Assembly (NCBI RefSeq): GCF_900103875.1
Contig: NZ_LT629705.1
Coordinates: 820,501 to 884,500, forward strand
Origin: Pseudomonas arsenicoxydans
Lineage (GTDB): Bacteria > Pseudomonadota > Gammaproteobacteria > Pseudomonadales > Pseudomonadaceae
Length of the DNA stretch: 64,000 nt
Direction: 5' to 3'
Part shown: piece after piece, positions 9,901-17,969 of the stretch
Position numbering within the stretch: the stretch's first letter is position 1
How the letters are laid out: each line of letters opens with the position of its first letter
The notes under the pieces: generated by a model
Seen by the model: only the letters and a program-made list of their open reading frames with translations
Database searches by the model: none
What the model was told of the DNA's origin: nothing
Position numbers and translations under genes: made by a program

Positions 9901-9976
9901 GCGCGACGAACATCAAATACCAGACAAACGACTGATGCTTGAGAGCCCATTCGGATAAGTTGAAACTCCCTTTCAT
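6920..9976 (-). CDS. triC: RND efflux pump inner-membrane transporter (TriC-like)
   Basis: Proton-driven multidrug exporter of the HAE1/RND superfamily, 1018 residues with the usual 12-helix, two-porter-domain plan. The helix-4 proton relay aspartates are present (GLLVDDAMITVEMMV), and the N-terminus has the amphipathic start (FNLSEWALKHQSFVWYLMF). Two lipoprotein adaptor genes precede it, the arrangement of triABC in P. aeruginosa, where TriC is 1015 residues and works with the separately encoded OpmH channel. The start ATG shares one base with the triB stop. Substrates (triclosan, detergents or others) cannot be read from sequence, and a VexF- or MexK-like role is an alternative. Confidence 0.85.
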   Translation of the reverse strand: MKGSFNLSEWALKHQSFVWYLMFVALLMGVFSYMNLGREEDPSFTIKTMVIQTRWPGATQEETLKQVTDRIEKKLEELDSLDYVKSYTRPGESTVFVNLRDTTSAKDIPEIWYQVRKKINDIRGDFPKGLQGPGFNDEFGDVFGSVYAFTADGLSMRQLRDYVEQVRGEIREVPGLGKVEMIGEQDEVLYLNFSTRKLAALGIDQRQVVQSLQAQNAVTPAGVIEAGPERISVRTSGQFDSEKDLANVNLRLNDRFYRLADIADISRGYVDPATPEFRFNGHPAIGLAIAMKKGGNIQVFGKALHQRMTDLTADLPVGVGVHTVSDQAEVVEKAVGGFTSALFEAVVIVLIVSFVSLGVRAGLVVACSIPLVLAMVFVFMEYSGITMQRISLGALIIALGLLVDDAMITVEMMVTRLEMGETKEQAATFAYTSTAFPMLTGTLVTVAGFVPIGLNASSAGEYTFTLFAVIAVAMLVSWIVAVLFAPVIGVHILSANVKPHDAEPGRIGRAFNYGMLWSMRNRWWAIGITVALFLASVFCMQFVQNQFFPSSDRPEILVDLNLPQNASIGETRKAVDKLEATLKDDPDIVRWSTYIGEGAIRFYLPLDQQLQNPYYAQLVIVSKDLESRIALSQRLRERLRKDFVGIGSYVQALEMGPPVGRPIQYRVSGKDIDQVRKQAIALATVLDKNSHIGEIIYDWNEPGKVLRIDIAQDKARQLGLSSEDVANLMNSIVVGAPITQVDDDIYLINVVGRAEDAERGTPETLQNLQIVTPGGTSIPLLAFATVRYDLEQPLVWRRDRKPTITVKAAMRDEIQPTDLVKQLKPDIDKFAASLPVGYSVATGGTVEESGKAQGPIAKVVPLMLFLMATFLMIQLHSVQKLFLVASVAPLGLIGVVLALIPTGTPMGFVAILGILALIGIIIRNSVILVTQINALEKEGHLPWDAVAKATEHRRRPILLTAAAASLGMIPIAREVFWGPMAYAMIGGIIIATLLTLLFLPALYVAWYKIREPKKDAAS

Positions 9977-11040
9977 TACGGGCTGACCTCGTCGATTTTG
10001 ACTTTTTGCCCGGACTTCAGGCTGTTCACACCGGCACTGACTACCCGCTCGCCGGACTTCACACCATCGGCCAGGATCATCGTCGAATCAGTACGGCTGA
10101 TCAGGCTGACATCACGTGGGGCCACGGTCTGAGCCTGCGCATCGATGATCCAGATGCGGGTTTTGCCATCCACCTCCTGCAGCGCGCTCAAGGGCAGCTC
10201 GATTCGCGGTTTGATCGCCGAGCTGAGGGTCACGCTGATCGCGGTGCCCAGACGAAAACCGGGTGGTGTTTCAGTCAGGGTCAGGCGGGCGCGACGGGTA
10301 CGGGTCGCGCTTTGGGCCTGGGGTTCGATCTCGCGAATGGTCGCCGTCGTGGTGATGCTCGGGTCCAGTTGTCCCGCGACCTGGAAAACCACGTCCGTCG
10401 GCAACTGATCGACCAGAATATCGGGCAGGTCGATCACGGCTTCCTTGATGTCCGGTTGCGCCAGGGTCACCACTTGCTGGCCTGCGCTGACAACTTGCCC
10501 GGCTTCGGCATTCCACGCGGTGACGATGGCTTTGTGGTCGGCGTGCAGTTCGACGTAGTTGAGCTGATCCTTGGCTTGGTCGACCGCAGCCTTCGCCTGA
10601 TCGAGAGAAGCCTGGGTGGTCTTCAAGTCAGTCTGTGCGACGTCGAGTTGCGCTTGGGCGCCCACACCGCGATCAAACAACTCTTGCTGCCGGCGGGCAT
10701 TGGCCTGGGCGTTGATGAATTGGGCCTGGACACTGGCCAGATTGCCTTGCGCGGAACGCAGCTGGTTCTGCTGATCGGTGGGGTCCAGCGTGGCGAGCAA
10801 TGCGTCCTTGTCGACTTCGGTACCGACATCGACCTGACGGCTGGCGATGCGTCCCGGCACGCGGAAGCCGACGTTGCTTTCATAGCGTGCCTGGATGCTG
10901 CCGGCGAAGCGGCCAAGATTTTCTTCATCCAGCGCCTCGACCTTGATCGACAGCACCGGACGCACGGGCTCCGGCGGTGGTTCTTTTTTCGAGCAGGCGA
11001 CCAGCAGCACCGCGGTGCAGACCAATAACAGGCGCTTCAT
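9976..11040 (-). CDS. triB: RND efflux periplasmic adaptor, second copy (TriB-like)
   Basis: Membrane fusion protein of 354 residues linking the RND pump to an outer-membrane channel. The N-terminus MKRLLLVCTAVLLVACSKKE ends with a lipobox (LVAC), so the mature protein should be anchored to the inner membrane through Cys16. Beta-barrel, lipoyl (GRIASRQVDVGTEVDKDALL) and long alpha-hairpin regions follow in family order. It overlaps triA by four bases and triC by one, indicating translational coupling. Two different adaptors before one RND gene is the TriABC hallmark. Confidence 0.85.
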   Translation of the reverse strand: MKRLLLVCTAVLLVACSKKEPPPEPVRPVLSIKVEALDEENLGRFAGSIQARYESNVGFRVPGRIASRQVDVGTEVDKDALLATLDPTDQQNQLRSAQGNLASVQAQFINAQANARRQQELFDRGVGAQAQLDVAQTDLKTTQASLDQAKAAVDQAKDQLNYVELHADHKAIVTAWNAEAGQVVSAGQQVVTLAQPDIKEAVIDLPDILVDQLPTDVVFQVAGQLDPSITTTATIREIEPQAQSATRTRRARLTLTETPPGFRLGTAISVTLSSAIKPRIELPLSALQEVDGKTRIWIIDAQAQTVAPRDVSLISRTDSTMILADGVKSGERVVSAGVNSLKSGQKVKIDEVSP

Positions 11041-12140
11041 GGCTGGGGTTCCACGGCTAAATCCTTATAAGTATTTTCGGCGATCTCAACTTTCACGCCG
11101 GGGTGCAGCAACTGGCCGCCCGCGATAATGACTTTCTCGCCACCGTCCAGGCCGGCGCTGATGATCACTTTACCGGTCAGGTAGCGTCCGACCGTGACGG
11201 TGTGCAATTGCGCCTTGCCCTCACCGTCGATCAGCCAGACGGCCGGTTCGTTGATATTTTTGGTCAGCGCGGACCAGGGCAGTTCAACCGCCGCCGTGCC
11301 CGGCAACTTGGCCGTGGCGCTGACTACTGAGCCCAGTTGCATGCCTTCGGGCAGGCTGCTCAGGCTGACTTTGACCTGCACCGTGCCGGTCTGCGCCGAG
11401 ACGGCCGGGGTGACTTCGCGCACGGTGCCGGTGGTTTTGATCGCCGGGTTGTCGAGCAGACTGACCGCCAGGGTTTCGCCTTCTGGTCGTTCCGTCAGCA
11501 GTGATTCGTAGACGTTGAACACCGCGTCACGCTCGCCATCGCGCGCCAGACTGAAAATCGGCACCGTCGCCTGCACCACCTGGCCGACCTCGGCCTGACG
11601 CGCTGTAATCACGCCCGGCGCTTCGGCAATCAGCGCGGTATAGCTGAGTTGTTCGCGCGCGTTGGCCAGTTGCGCCTGCGCGGCCGTCAGCGCGCTTTGA
11701 CTGCTGCGCAATGCCGCTTGCGCGGAGTCGTATTCGCTTTGGCTGGTGTAACCCTTGGGCAGGAGCTTTTGCTGGCGAACGAAGGCCGCGGAGGTCTGTG
11801 TGACCCGCGCTTGCTCGGCGACCACCTGAGCCTGGGCTGAGTTGACGTTGGTCTGCAGATCCTTGGGATCGAGTTTGGCCAACACTTGCTTGGCCGAAAC
11901 CCGGTCACCGACATCGACCATGCGCTGCACGATCTTGCCGCCCACGCGGAACGACAGTTCGGTCTGGACCCTGGCCTGAACATCACCGGTGAGTATCACT
12001 GACGCGGCGTAATCCGCGGGTTTTACCTCTTGGACGAAGACCCGTGGACGGTCCTTCTCAACGGGCTTTTTATCGCCGCACGCGGTCAGCAGGACAAGAA
12101 GGCTCAGGCCAACCACTGTTTTCAATCCGGGACCAGCCAT
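11037..12140 (-). CDS. triA: RND efflux periplasmic adaptor, first copy (TriA-like)
   Basis: First gene of the efflux operon, a 367-residue membrane fusion protein. Its signal peptide ends in the lipobox LTAC (Cys21), followed by GDKKPVEKDRP. A lipoyl-like segment (GKIVQRMVDVGDRVSAKQVL) and a coiled hairpin rich in Q and A are visible. It shares little sequence with the second adaptor beyond the fold, so the two probably fill different positions around the pump. No regulator gene is adjacent; the 196 bases up to the divergent AAA gene must hold the promoter. Confidence 0.85.
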   Translation of the reverse strand: MAGPGLKTVVGLSLLVLLTACGDKKPVEKDRPRVFVQEVKPADYAASVILTGDVQARVQTELSFRVGGKIVQRMVDVGDRVSAKQVLAKLDPKDLQTNVNSAQAQVVAEQARVTQTSAAFVRQQKLLPKGYTSQSEYDSAQAALRSSQSALTAAQAQLANAREQLSYTALIAEAPGVITARQAEVGQVVQATVPIFSLARDGERDAVFNVYESLLTERPEGETLAVSLLDNPAIKTTGTVREVTPAVSAQTGTVQVKVSLSSLPEGMQLGSVVSATAKLPGTAAVELPWSALTKNINEPAVWLIDGEGKAQLHTVTVGRYLTGKVIISAGLDGGEKVIIAGGQLLHPGVKVEIAENTYKDLAVEPQP

Positions 12141-12336
12141 GCAGACTCCTTTGCGTAGTACGAACGTGCCAATGGCGATACGACTGTGAGCTTAGAACAG
12201 GGTTCCACGGGCGCATCTGACGGCTTCAAATAAAGCGATCCCGCCACAAACTTTGTAACTGTTGGCGAAGCCCTGTGGGATCACGGTGTTCCTGGCAATA
12301 GGGCAAACTGGCCGACTACACAGCAGGAAGCTTCCC

Positions 12337-13533
12337 ATGCTTAAGACCCTCGCGGTGGCCAATTACCGCTCGATCAATAAATTGGTGATTCCGCTGGGCC
12401 GGTTGAACCTGATCACAGGCCCCAACGGCAGCGGCAAATCCAACCTCTATCGCGCCTTGCGCCTGCTGGCGGAAACCGCCCAGGGTGGAGTGGTCAATGC
12501 CTTGGCCCGCGAGGGTGGGCTGGACTCGACGTTCTGGGCCGGGCCGGAAAACATCACCCGGCGCATGCGAAACGGCGAGGTGCCGATCGAAGCGACCGTG
12601 CGCCACGGTGCCAAACGCCTGCGACTGGGGTTTGCCGGTGAAGACTTCGGCTACTCGATCAGCCTGGGTTTACCCGAATCCAATGGCCATTTCATGTTAC
12701 CCGGACACAGTTCACCCATTGCGTCACGTTTCAGCCTCGACCCGCAAATCAAGCGTGAATGTCTTTGGGCCGGGGCATTCTATCGTCCAGCGAGCCTGTT
12801 GGTGGATCGCGACGGCCCGATGATCCGCACCCGAGCGAGCCGCACCTGGGAAGTGCAGGCACAACACACGCCGATTTTCGACAGTCTGTTCGATCAGGTC
12901 GGCAGTCTGCGCACCTCGCCGGAGGTTCTGGAGATGCGCGAGTTCATCCGCCGCTGGCGCTTCTACGATCACTTTCGCAGCGACGCCGACGCGCCGGTGC
13001 GTCAACCGCAACTGGGCACCCGAACGCCGGTTCTGCATCACGACGGCAGAGATCTGGCGGCAGCGCTACAGACCATTATTGAAATTGGCGACCCCGAAGC
13101 ACTGTGGAACGCAATCAGCGACGCCTTTCCCGGTGCACGATTGAACATCGCGCCGTTGCCGGGCGGGCGGTTTGCGATTGAGTTTTATCAGGAAGGGTTG
13201 CTGCGGCCATTGTCCGCGGCCGAGTTGTCAGACGGAACGCTGCGGTATTTGCTGCTGGTGGCGGCACTGCTGACGCCTCGGCCACCGACGCTGATGGTGC
13301 TGAACGAGCCGGAAACCAGCCTGCACCCGGACCTGTTGCCGGCGTTGGCGCGATTGATTATCCGCGTTTCTGAGCAATGCCAGGTGTGGGTCGTGTCGCA
13401 TGCCCGACGGTTAATTTCGGCGTTGCAGGAAGATCCAGAATGCAATTGCATTGTGCTGGAGAAAACCTTGGGCCAGACCGGGATTGTCGGGCAGCGAATG
13501 CTGGATGAGCCGGCTTGGTATTGGCCGGATTGA
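12337..13533 (+). CDS. AAA-family ATPase, RecF/SMC-like (COG4637 type)
   Basis: Cytoplasmic ATPase of 398 residues with an ABC/SMC-type head. Walker A GPNGSGKS is at 28-35, a signature-like region LSAAELSDGTLRYLLL comes late, and Walker B with the catalytic glutamate is LMVLNEPETSLHPDLL. The N-terminal LKTLAVANYRSINKL is typical of OLD/RecF-like predicted ATPases. The ATG at 12337 has AGGAAG seven bases before it and is preferred to an in-frame upstream start at 12262. No nuclease partner is adjacent, so it looks like a stand-alone ATPase whose role is unknown. Confidence 0.82.
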   Translation: MLKTLAVANYRSINKLVIPLGRLNLITGPNGSGKSNLYRALRLLAETAQGGVVNALAREGGLDSTFWAGPENITRRMRNGEVPIEATVRHGAKRLRLGFAGEDFGYSISLGLPESNGHFMLPGHSSPIASRFSLDPQIKRECLWAGAFYRPASLLVDRDGPMIRTRASRTWEVQAQHTPIFDSLFDQVGSLRTSPEVLEMREFIRRWRFYDHFRSDADAPVRQPQLGTRTPVLHHDGRDLAAALQTIIEIGDPEALWNAISDAFPGARLNIAPLPGGRFAIEFYQEGLLRPLSAAELSDGTLRYLLLVAALLTPRPPTLMVLNEPETSLHPDLLPALARLIIRVSEQCQVWVVSHARRLISALQEDPECNCIVLEKTLGQTGIVGQRMLDEPAWYWPD

Positions 13534-13551
13534 TCATCGCCTGAAATACCG

Positions 13552-13636
13552 CCTTCGCGGGCAAGCCCGCTCCCACATTCAGACCGCATCCGCCGAAACA
13601 ACTCGGTCTACTGTGGGAGCGGGCTTGCCCGCGATG
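13552..13636. repeat. REP-type palindrome pair, family 1
   Basis: Inverted arms 13552-13577 and 13611-13636 (the right arm ends GGGCTTGCCCGCGATG). It lies between the convergent AAA ATPase and amino-acid binding protein genes. Confidence 0.9.
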
Positions 13637-13668
13637 ACGACCGAGAGAGCGCCGCAAAGGTCAATGCA

Positions 13669-14535
13669 TCACCCCTGCCACTTCCCACCCTCGACAATCA
13701 CGCTTTCAGGCTTGGTGTCATCGCTCAGCTCTTTGCGCACGTATTGGTCATACAGCTTGAGCAGATACTTCTCTTCGCCCAGCTTCGCCAACTCGGTATT
13801 CACCCAGTCACGCAGTTCGATATTGCCCTTCTTCACCGCTGGCGCAATCGGTGCTTCAGCCCCCAGCGTCTGGCTCAGAACGCGGTAGCCCGGGTTCTGC
13901 TTGGCCCAGCTGAACAGCACCAGATTGTCCTGCGCATAGGCATCACCACGACCATTGGCCAAAGCTTGCAGCGACTCAGAGTTCTTTTCGAACTTCAGCA
14001 GCTTCCAGTCCGGGTGGTTCTTGGTCAGCCAGATATCCGCCGTGGTGCCTGTGGTCACGATGGTGGTGCGAGTCGCCAGGTCGTCGAGGTTTTTCACCGA
14101 ACTCGACTCAGGCACCAACGCCTGCACCGCCACCTTGAGGTTCGGGTTGGTGAACTCCACGGCTTCCTTGCGCTCCGGGGTGACCGTCATGTTGGCCAGG
14201 ATCAGATCGACCTTGTCGCTTTGCAGGAATGGAATCCGGCTGGCAGGTTCCACCGCGACGAACTCGACTTTGTTCTCATCGCCCAGCAGGTCCTTGGCGA
14301 ATTGACGGCCGATGTCGGTATCGAACCCCACATAACGCCCGGCCTCATTGACGAACCCGAACGGCGGCTTGTCAGTGAAGACCCCGACGATCAGCTTGTC
14401 CCGCGCCTTGATTTTTTCCAGATAGCTGGCGCTGGTGGTCGCAGGTTTGGCAGGCGCTTCGGTTTTGTTGCAACCGGCCAGCAACGCGAGGCCGAGCAGC
14501 GGGAGTAGCAGCAGTGAAGTCTTGGCAGTTTTCAT
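13669..14535 (-). CDS. Polar amino-acid ABC transporter substrate-binding lipoprotein
   Basis: Family 3 solute-binding protein of 288 residues. The signal peptide ends LLGLALLAGC, a lipobox that places the mature protein on the periplasmic face of the inner membrane. The mature start KLIVGVFTDKPPFGFVNEAG, the YVGFDTDIGRQFAKDLLG stretch and ILANMTVTPERKEAVEFTNP are classic for amino-acid binders. It is the last gene of a four-gene operon with an ATPase and two permeases. The neighbouring MetQ and the sulfur theme suggest cystine or another sulfur amino acid, but glutamate/aspartate-type ligands remain possible. Confidence 0.88.
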   Translation of the reverse strand: MKTAKTSLLLLPLLGLALLAGCNKTEAPAKPATTSASYLEKIKARDKLIVGVFTDKPPFGFVNEAGRYVGFDTDIGRQFAKDLLGDENKVEFVAVEPASRIPFLQSDKVDLILANMTVTPERKEAVEFTNPNLKVAVQALVPESSSVKNLDDLATRTTIVTTGTTADIWLTKNHPDWKLLKFEKNSESLQALANGRGDAYAQDNLVLFSWAKQNPGYRVLSQTLGAEAPIAPAVKKGNIELRDWVNTELAKLGEEKYLLKLYDQYVRKELSDDTKPESVIVEGGKWQG

Positions 14536-15314
14536 AGCAGTTCCAGTTCCTTTGTTTGAGTCGTTTTGGGTAGTGCGGCGACGTAGGAGAACTTCTCCAG
14601 GAACTGCTGCGCTCGTGCGGTTTGCGGGTTCGTAAAGAAAATCTCGGGAGGGTTTTGTTCGAGGATTCGCCCGGCATCCATGAACACAATCCGGTCAGCC
14701 ACGGCGCGTGCAAACGCCATTTCGTGGGTGACGATCAGCAGGGTCATGCCCTCGCGGGCCAGACCTTGAATGACTTCCAGCACTTCCTTGACCATTTCCG
14801 GGTCGAGGGCGGCGGTGACTTCGTCGAAGAGCATGACTTTGGGGTTCATGCACAGCGAACGGACGATGGCGATGCGTTGCTGCTGTCCACCGGAGAGCTG
14901 ACGCGGGAAGGCGTCGCGCTTATCCAGCAGGCCCACACGCGCCAGCAGGGCTTCAGCCTGGTCGCGCGCTTCACGGCGGTCGCGCTTCTGCACTTTGACC
15001 GGACCTAGCAGCAAGTTATCGAGCACGCTCATGTGCGGGAACAAGTGATAACTCTGGAACACCATGCCGATCTGTTGTCGCACTTCACGCCAGTCGGTGC
15101 CCTTGTCCAGCAACTCGCGGCCGGCAAAATTCAAGCTGCCGCTGTGGGCGACTTCAAGACCGTTAAGGCAACGCAACAAGGTGCTTTTTCCGCAGCCGCT
15201 GGGGCCGAGAATAACGATGACTTCGCCCGGATTCACTTTCAGGTCGATGCCATCGAGCACCTGCTGCTCGCCGAAAAACTTGTTGAAACCCTTGAACTCG
15301 ATCAGTGCGCTCAT
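14532..15314 (-). CDS. Amino-acid ABC transporter ATP-binding protein
   Basis: GlnQ-type ATPase of 260 residues that powers the importer encoded around it. Walker A GPSGCGKST is at 37-45, followed by signature LSGGQQQR, Walker B VMLFDEVTAALDPE and switch VTHEM. It overlaps the upstream permease gene and the downstream binding-protein gene by four bases each, so the three products are made together. A C-terminal tail (KTTQTKELELL) runs slightly beyond the usual GlnQ end. Confidence 0.92.
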   Translation of the reverse strand: MSALIEFKGFNKFFGEQQVLDGIDLKVNPGEVIVILGPSGCGKSTLLRCLNGLEVAHSGSLNFAGRELLDKGTDWREVRQQIGMVFQSYHLFPHMSVLDNLLLGPVKVQKRDRREARDQAEALLARVGLLDKRDAFPRQLSGGQQQRIAIVRSLCMNPKVMLFDEVTAALDPEMVKEVLEVIQGLAREGMTLLIVTHEMAFARAVADRIVFMDAGRILEQNPPEIFFTNPQTARAQQFLEKFSYVAALPKTTQTKELELL

Positions 15315-15970
15315 GCTTGCGTCCAGCGCCGCTCCAACACGCGCGAGGCGGCTGACAGCGGGTAGCAGATGAAAAAGAAAAACAGGAACAGTGCGCCGTA
15401 GATCAGCACTGATTCGTAGGTGCGTTCGATGATTTGCTGGCCGACCTTGATCACGTCCACCACACCGATCAGCACGGCCAGGGAACTGGTCTTGATGATC
15501 CGCGTGTAGACGTTGATGGTTGGCGGCGTCATGCGCTTCAGCGCCTGGGGCAGCAGCACGTAGCCGTAGAGTTGCGGGCCGTTGAGGCCAATCGACAACC
15601 CTGCCTCACGCTGCCCGCGTGGCAACGAATGCAATGCGCCGCGCACCACTTCGCCCACCTCGCTGGCGCCCCACAACGACAACACCAACACCGCGCACCA
15701 AAAGCCAGGAATGCTCAGGCCGAAAAAAATCGGCAGGCCAAAAAACAGCAGGTACAACCACACCAGCACCGGAATCGCCCGGAACAATTCCAGGTAGACC
15801 CGCAGGATCGCGTTCAGCGATTTCGAATTCAGCGTGCGCAACACGCCGTAGAGCACACCGCCGACGGTGCTGATGGCGATGCTCAGGAACGAGATCGACA
15901 GGGTTTGCGCCGCGCCCTTGCCCAGTTGCGGCAACGACACCCAGAGCAACTCAAGACCCGAACTGGCCAT
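15311..15970 (-). CDS. Amino-acid ABC transporter permease, second subunit
   Basis: His/Glu/Gln-type permease of 219 residues. The EAA-like loop is REAGLSIGLNGPQLYGYVLL, followed by LPQALKRMTPPTINVYTRI, the standard signature. It overlaps the first permease by 20 bases and the ATPase gene by four. The two permeases would form a heterodimeric channel, as in the GltJK arrangement. Confidence 0.9.
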   Translation of the reverse strand: MASSGLELLWVSLPQLGKGAAQTLSISFLSIAISTVGGVLYGVLRTLNSKSLNAILRVYLELFRAIPVLVWLYLLFFGLPIFFGLSIPGFWCAVLVLSLWGASEVGEVVRGALHSLPRGQREAGLSIGLNGPQLYGYVLLPQALKRMTPPTINVYTRIIKTSSLAVLIGVVDVIKVGQQIIERTYESVLIYGALFLFFFFICYPLSAASRVLERRWTQA

Positions 15971-16616
15971 GCTGGAGCCTCCTTTCCAGGCGGCTGAGCA
16001 GCAGCGACAGCGGCAAAAACAGCAGCACGCAAATCAGTGTCAACACAGCAAGCATTTCGTAGGTTTTGTAATAAAGCGCGATGTAGCTTTTGGTGGTGTA
16101 GAGAATCTCTGGCACCGCCACGGCCGAGACCACGGTGGTCTCCTTGAGCAGGAAAATGAAATTGGCAAACAGCGACGGCAAGCTAAGTATTCCGGCTTGC
16201 GGCAGGATCACGTAGCGCAGCAATTGTCCGTGTGAGAGGCCGATAGAGCGACCGGATTCGAGCTGTGCCTGAGGCACGGCGTCCACGCCAGCACGCAGCA
16301 CCTCGGTGAGGTAAGCGCCACCGAGGAAAGTCATGGTGATGATCGCCGCCGCAAAGCCCGAGACCTTGATACCCAGCGTAGGCAAAGCGAAGTAGACGAA
16401 GAAAAGTTGAATGAGCAGCGGTGTGTTGCGCGCCAGCTCTACATGGAGCCCAACCAGCCGCTGCAAGTAGGGCGTGCGGAACACCAGAATTGTTGCATTG
16501 ATCAGGGCCACCAGCAGCGAAGTGCCGATGGCGATAAAGCCGACCTGCAGCGTCACGCCCACGGCGCTGAGAAACGCCGGCAGGGTGCTGAGGATAAAAG
16601 CGTAATCGAAGTTCAT
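15951..16616 (-). CDS. Amino-acid ABC transporter permease, first subunit
   Basis: First gene of the importer operon, 221 residues with about five membrane helices. The loop ESGRSIGLSHGQLLRYVILP and the stretch LARNTPLLIQLFFVYFALP identify the HisM/GlnP family. The promoter should lie in the AT-rich block just upstream (about 16690-16740). Confidence 0.9.
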   Translation of the reverse strand: MNFDYAFILSTLPAFLSAVGVTLQVGFIAIGTSLLVALINATILVFRTPYLQRLVGLHVELARNTPLLIQLFFVYFALPTLGIKVSGFAAAIITMTFLGGAYLTEVLRAGVDAVPQAQLESGRSIGLSHGQLLRYVILPQAGILSLPSLFANFIFLLKETTVVSAVAVPEILYTTKSYIALYYKTYEMLAVLTLICVLLFLPLSLLLSRLERRLQHGQFGS

Positions 16617-16689
16617 TGAACATCCTGGACGTCGCGGGGTAAGCGACGGTGGTGCAGTCCATGGGGCGTGGATAACGCCCCGGCAGGCA

Positions 16690-16745
16690 CCGACTTTAAA
16701 GGTATAAAAATAAGAATTTAAATACCGTTAAAGCATATTGATATC
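16690..16745 (-). promoter_or_regulatory. AT-rich control region of the amino-acid importer
   Basis: A strongly AT-rich stretch in otherwise GC-rich DNA, 75-130 bases before the first permease gene. It contains the interrupted dyad GGTAT (16701-16705) / ATACC (16722-16726). CysB-type sites in sulfur-starvation promoters are AT-rich and loosely defined, so CysB control is an inference from context. Confidence 0.4.
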
Positions 16746-16897
16746 ACGCAAAAAACTATCCTGCGGATTTGCCGAGGTTGGGGAAGACGACTATTTTCCT
16801 TTGCGCTGTAGGAAGGATCTTTTTTTAAAAAAGCCTCTCCAAGGACGCACAGCTTTTGGCCAGACTCCCCCGGCCGAACTATCACAAGGAAGAGAAA

Positions 16898-16993
16898 ATG
16901 GCAGACGTAAAAGTGCCGCAGCGGCTGGATCCGCAGGAAATCGTGAAGTTATTGGTGGCGTTGCGCAGGGCGTTGAAGGCCAGGGTGGCCTGA
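16898..16993 (+). CDS. Possible small protein of 31 residues
   Basis: An ATG at 16898 follows a strong ribosome-binding site (AAGGAAGAG, 16887-16895). It reads MADVKVPQRLDPQEIVKLL, then VALRRALKARVA, and stops at TGA 16991-16993. The second half would form a short basic amphipathic helix. It lies in the 567-base gap between the amino-acid importer and the second metQ and is too short for ordinary gene finding. I recognise no family. It may be translated, or may be chance; the good ribosome-binding site is the main argument. Confidence 0.4.
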   Translation: MADVKVPQRLDPQEIVKLLVALRRALKARVA

Positions 16994-17007
16994 AGAAACC
17001 TCAAAAC

Positions 17008-17100
17008 AAAAGATCGCAGCCTCGTTTCACTCGACAGCTCCTAAAACGGATACGCATTCCAATGTAGGAGCTGTCGAGTGAAACGAGGCTGCGATCTTTT
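17008..17100. repeat. Long palindrome, family 2 (copy A)
   Basis: Arms of about 36 bases (starting AAAAGATCGCAGCCTCG) in inverted orientation around a short spacer. Nearly the same sequence occurs at 29961-30054 and 56562-56653. The stem ends in A/T runs on both sides, so it could act as a two-way terminator. Confidence 0.9.
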
Positions 17101-17115
17101 GCTCTTCTGGCGCAA

Positions 17116-17150
17116 TAAAAAACGCCGACGCTTTACCAGCCGCCGGCGTT
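17116..17150 (-). terminator. Rho-independent terminator of metQ copy 2
   Basis: On the - strand the stem AACGCCGGCG / CGTCGGCGTT (one mismatch, loop of ten bases) is followed directly by a run of five T. It lies 34-68 bases after the metQ stop. Confidence 0.75.
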
Positions 17151-17183
17151 CGAAACCTTGAAGGGGTTTGATGCTGCGTCGAA

Positions 17184-17966
17184 TCAGAACGCCGGCAGTA
17201 CCGCGCCGCTGTACTTCTTCTCGATGAAGGCTTTCACTTCCGGGCTGGTCAAGGCTTTGGCCAGTTTCTGGATGGCAACGCTGTCCTTGTTGTCCGGACG
17301 AGCCACCAGGAAGTTCACGTAAGGCGAATCGGCACCTTCGATCACCAGCGCATCTTTAGCCGGGTTCAGACCTGCTTCCAGCGCGTAGTTGGTGTTGATC
17401 ATGTCCAGGTCAACCTGGTCCAGAACGCGCGGCAGCATGGCCGATTCCAGTTCCTTGAACTTGAAGTTGTGCGGGTTCTTGGCGATGTCTTTCGGGGTAG
17501 CCAAGGCGTTTTTCGGGTCTTTCAACTCGATCAGGCCAGCCTTCTGCAGCAGAATCAGGGCACGGCCGCTGTTGCTGCCTTCGTTCGGGATGGCAATGGT
17601 CGCGCCGTCCTTCAGCTCAGCCAGGGTTTTGACTTTCTTCGAGTAGCCACCGAACGGTTCGACGTGGACGCCGATCACGGTTACCAGGTTAGTGCCTTTG
17701 CCTTCGTTGAAGCTTTTCAGGTACGGCAGGGTCTGGAAGTAGTTGGCGTCCAGACGCTTCTGATCGACCTGTACGTTCGGTTGAACGTAGTCGGTGAACA
17801 CTTTGATTTCCAGGTCTACGCCTTCTTTGGCGAGGGTTGGCTTGATCAGTTCCAGAATTTCGGCGTGTGGAACGGGGGTCGCCGCAACCACCAGTTTCTC
17901 GCCAGCCTGGGCCAGGCCCGCGGTCAGGGCAGCCGCCAGTGCGGTGAACAACAGAACCTTTTTCAT
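17184..17966 (-). CDS. metQ: MetQ/NlpA-family substrate-binding protein, second copy
   Basis: Second methionine-type binding protein in the window, 260 residues, only distantly similar to the one at 2707. The signal peptide is of the cleavable kind (LTAGLAQAGEK) with no lipobox. Family stretches are FTDYVQPNVQVDQKRLDANY, FQTLPYLKSF and IPNEGSNSGRALILLQKAG. No metN or metI lies beside it, so it either borrows the importer at 3519-5274 or another MetNI. A sigma-54-type activator gene is immediately upstream. Confidence 0.9.
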   Translation of the reverse strand: MKKVLLFTALAAALTAGLAQAGEKLVVAATPVPHAEILELIKPTLAKEGVDLEIKVFTDYVQPNVQVDQKRLDANYFQTLPYLKSFNEGKGTNLVTVIGVHVEPFGGYSKKVKTLAELKDGATIAIPNEGSNSGRALILLQKAGLIELKDPKNALATPKDIAKNPHNFKFKELESAMLPRVLDQVDLDMINTNYALEAGLNPAKDALVIEGADSPYVNFLVARPDNKDSVAIQKLAKALTSPEVKAFIEKKYSGAVLPAF

Positions 17967-17969
17967 GCA

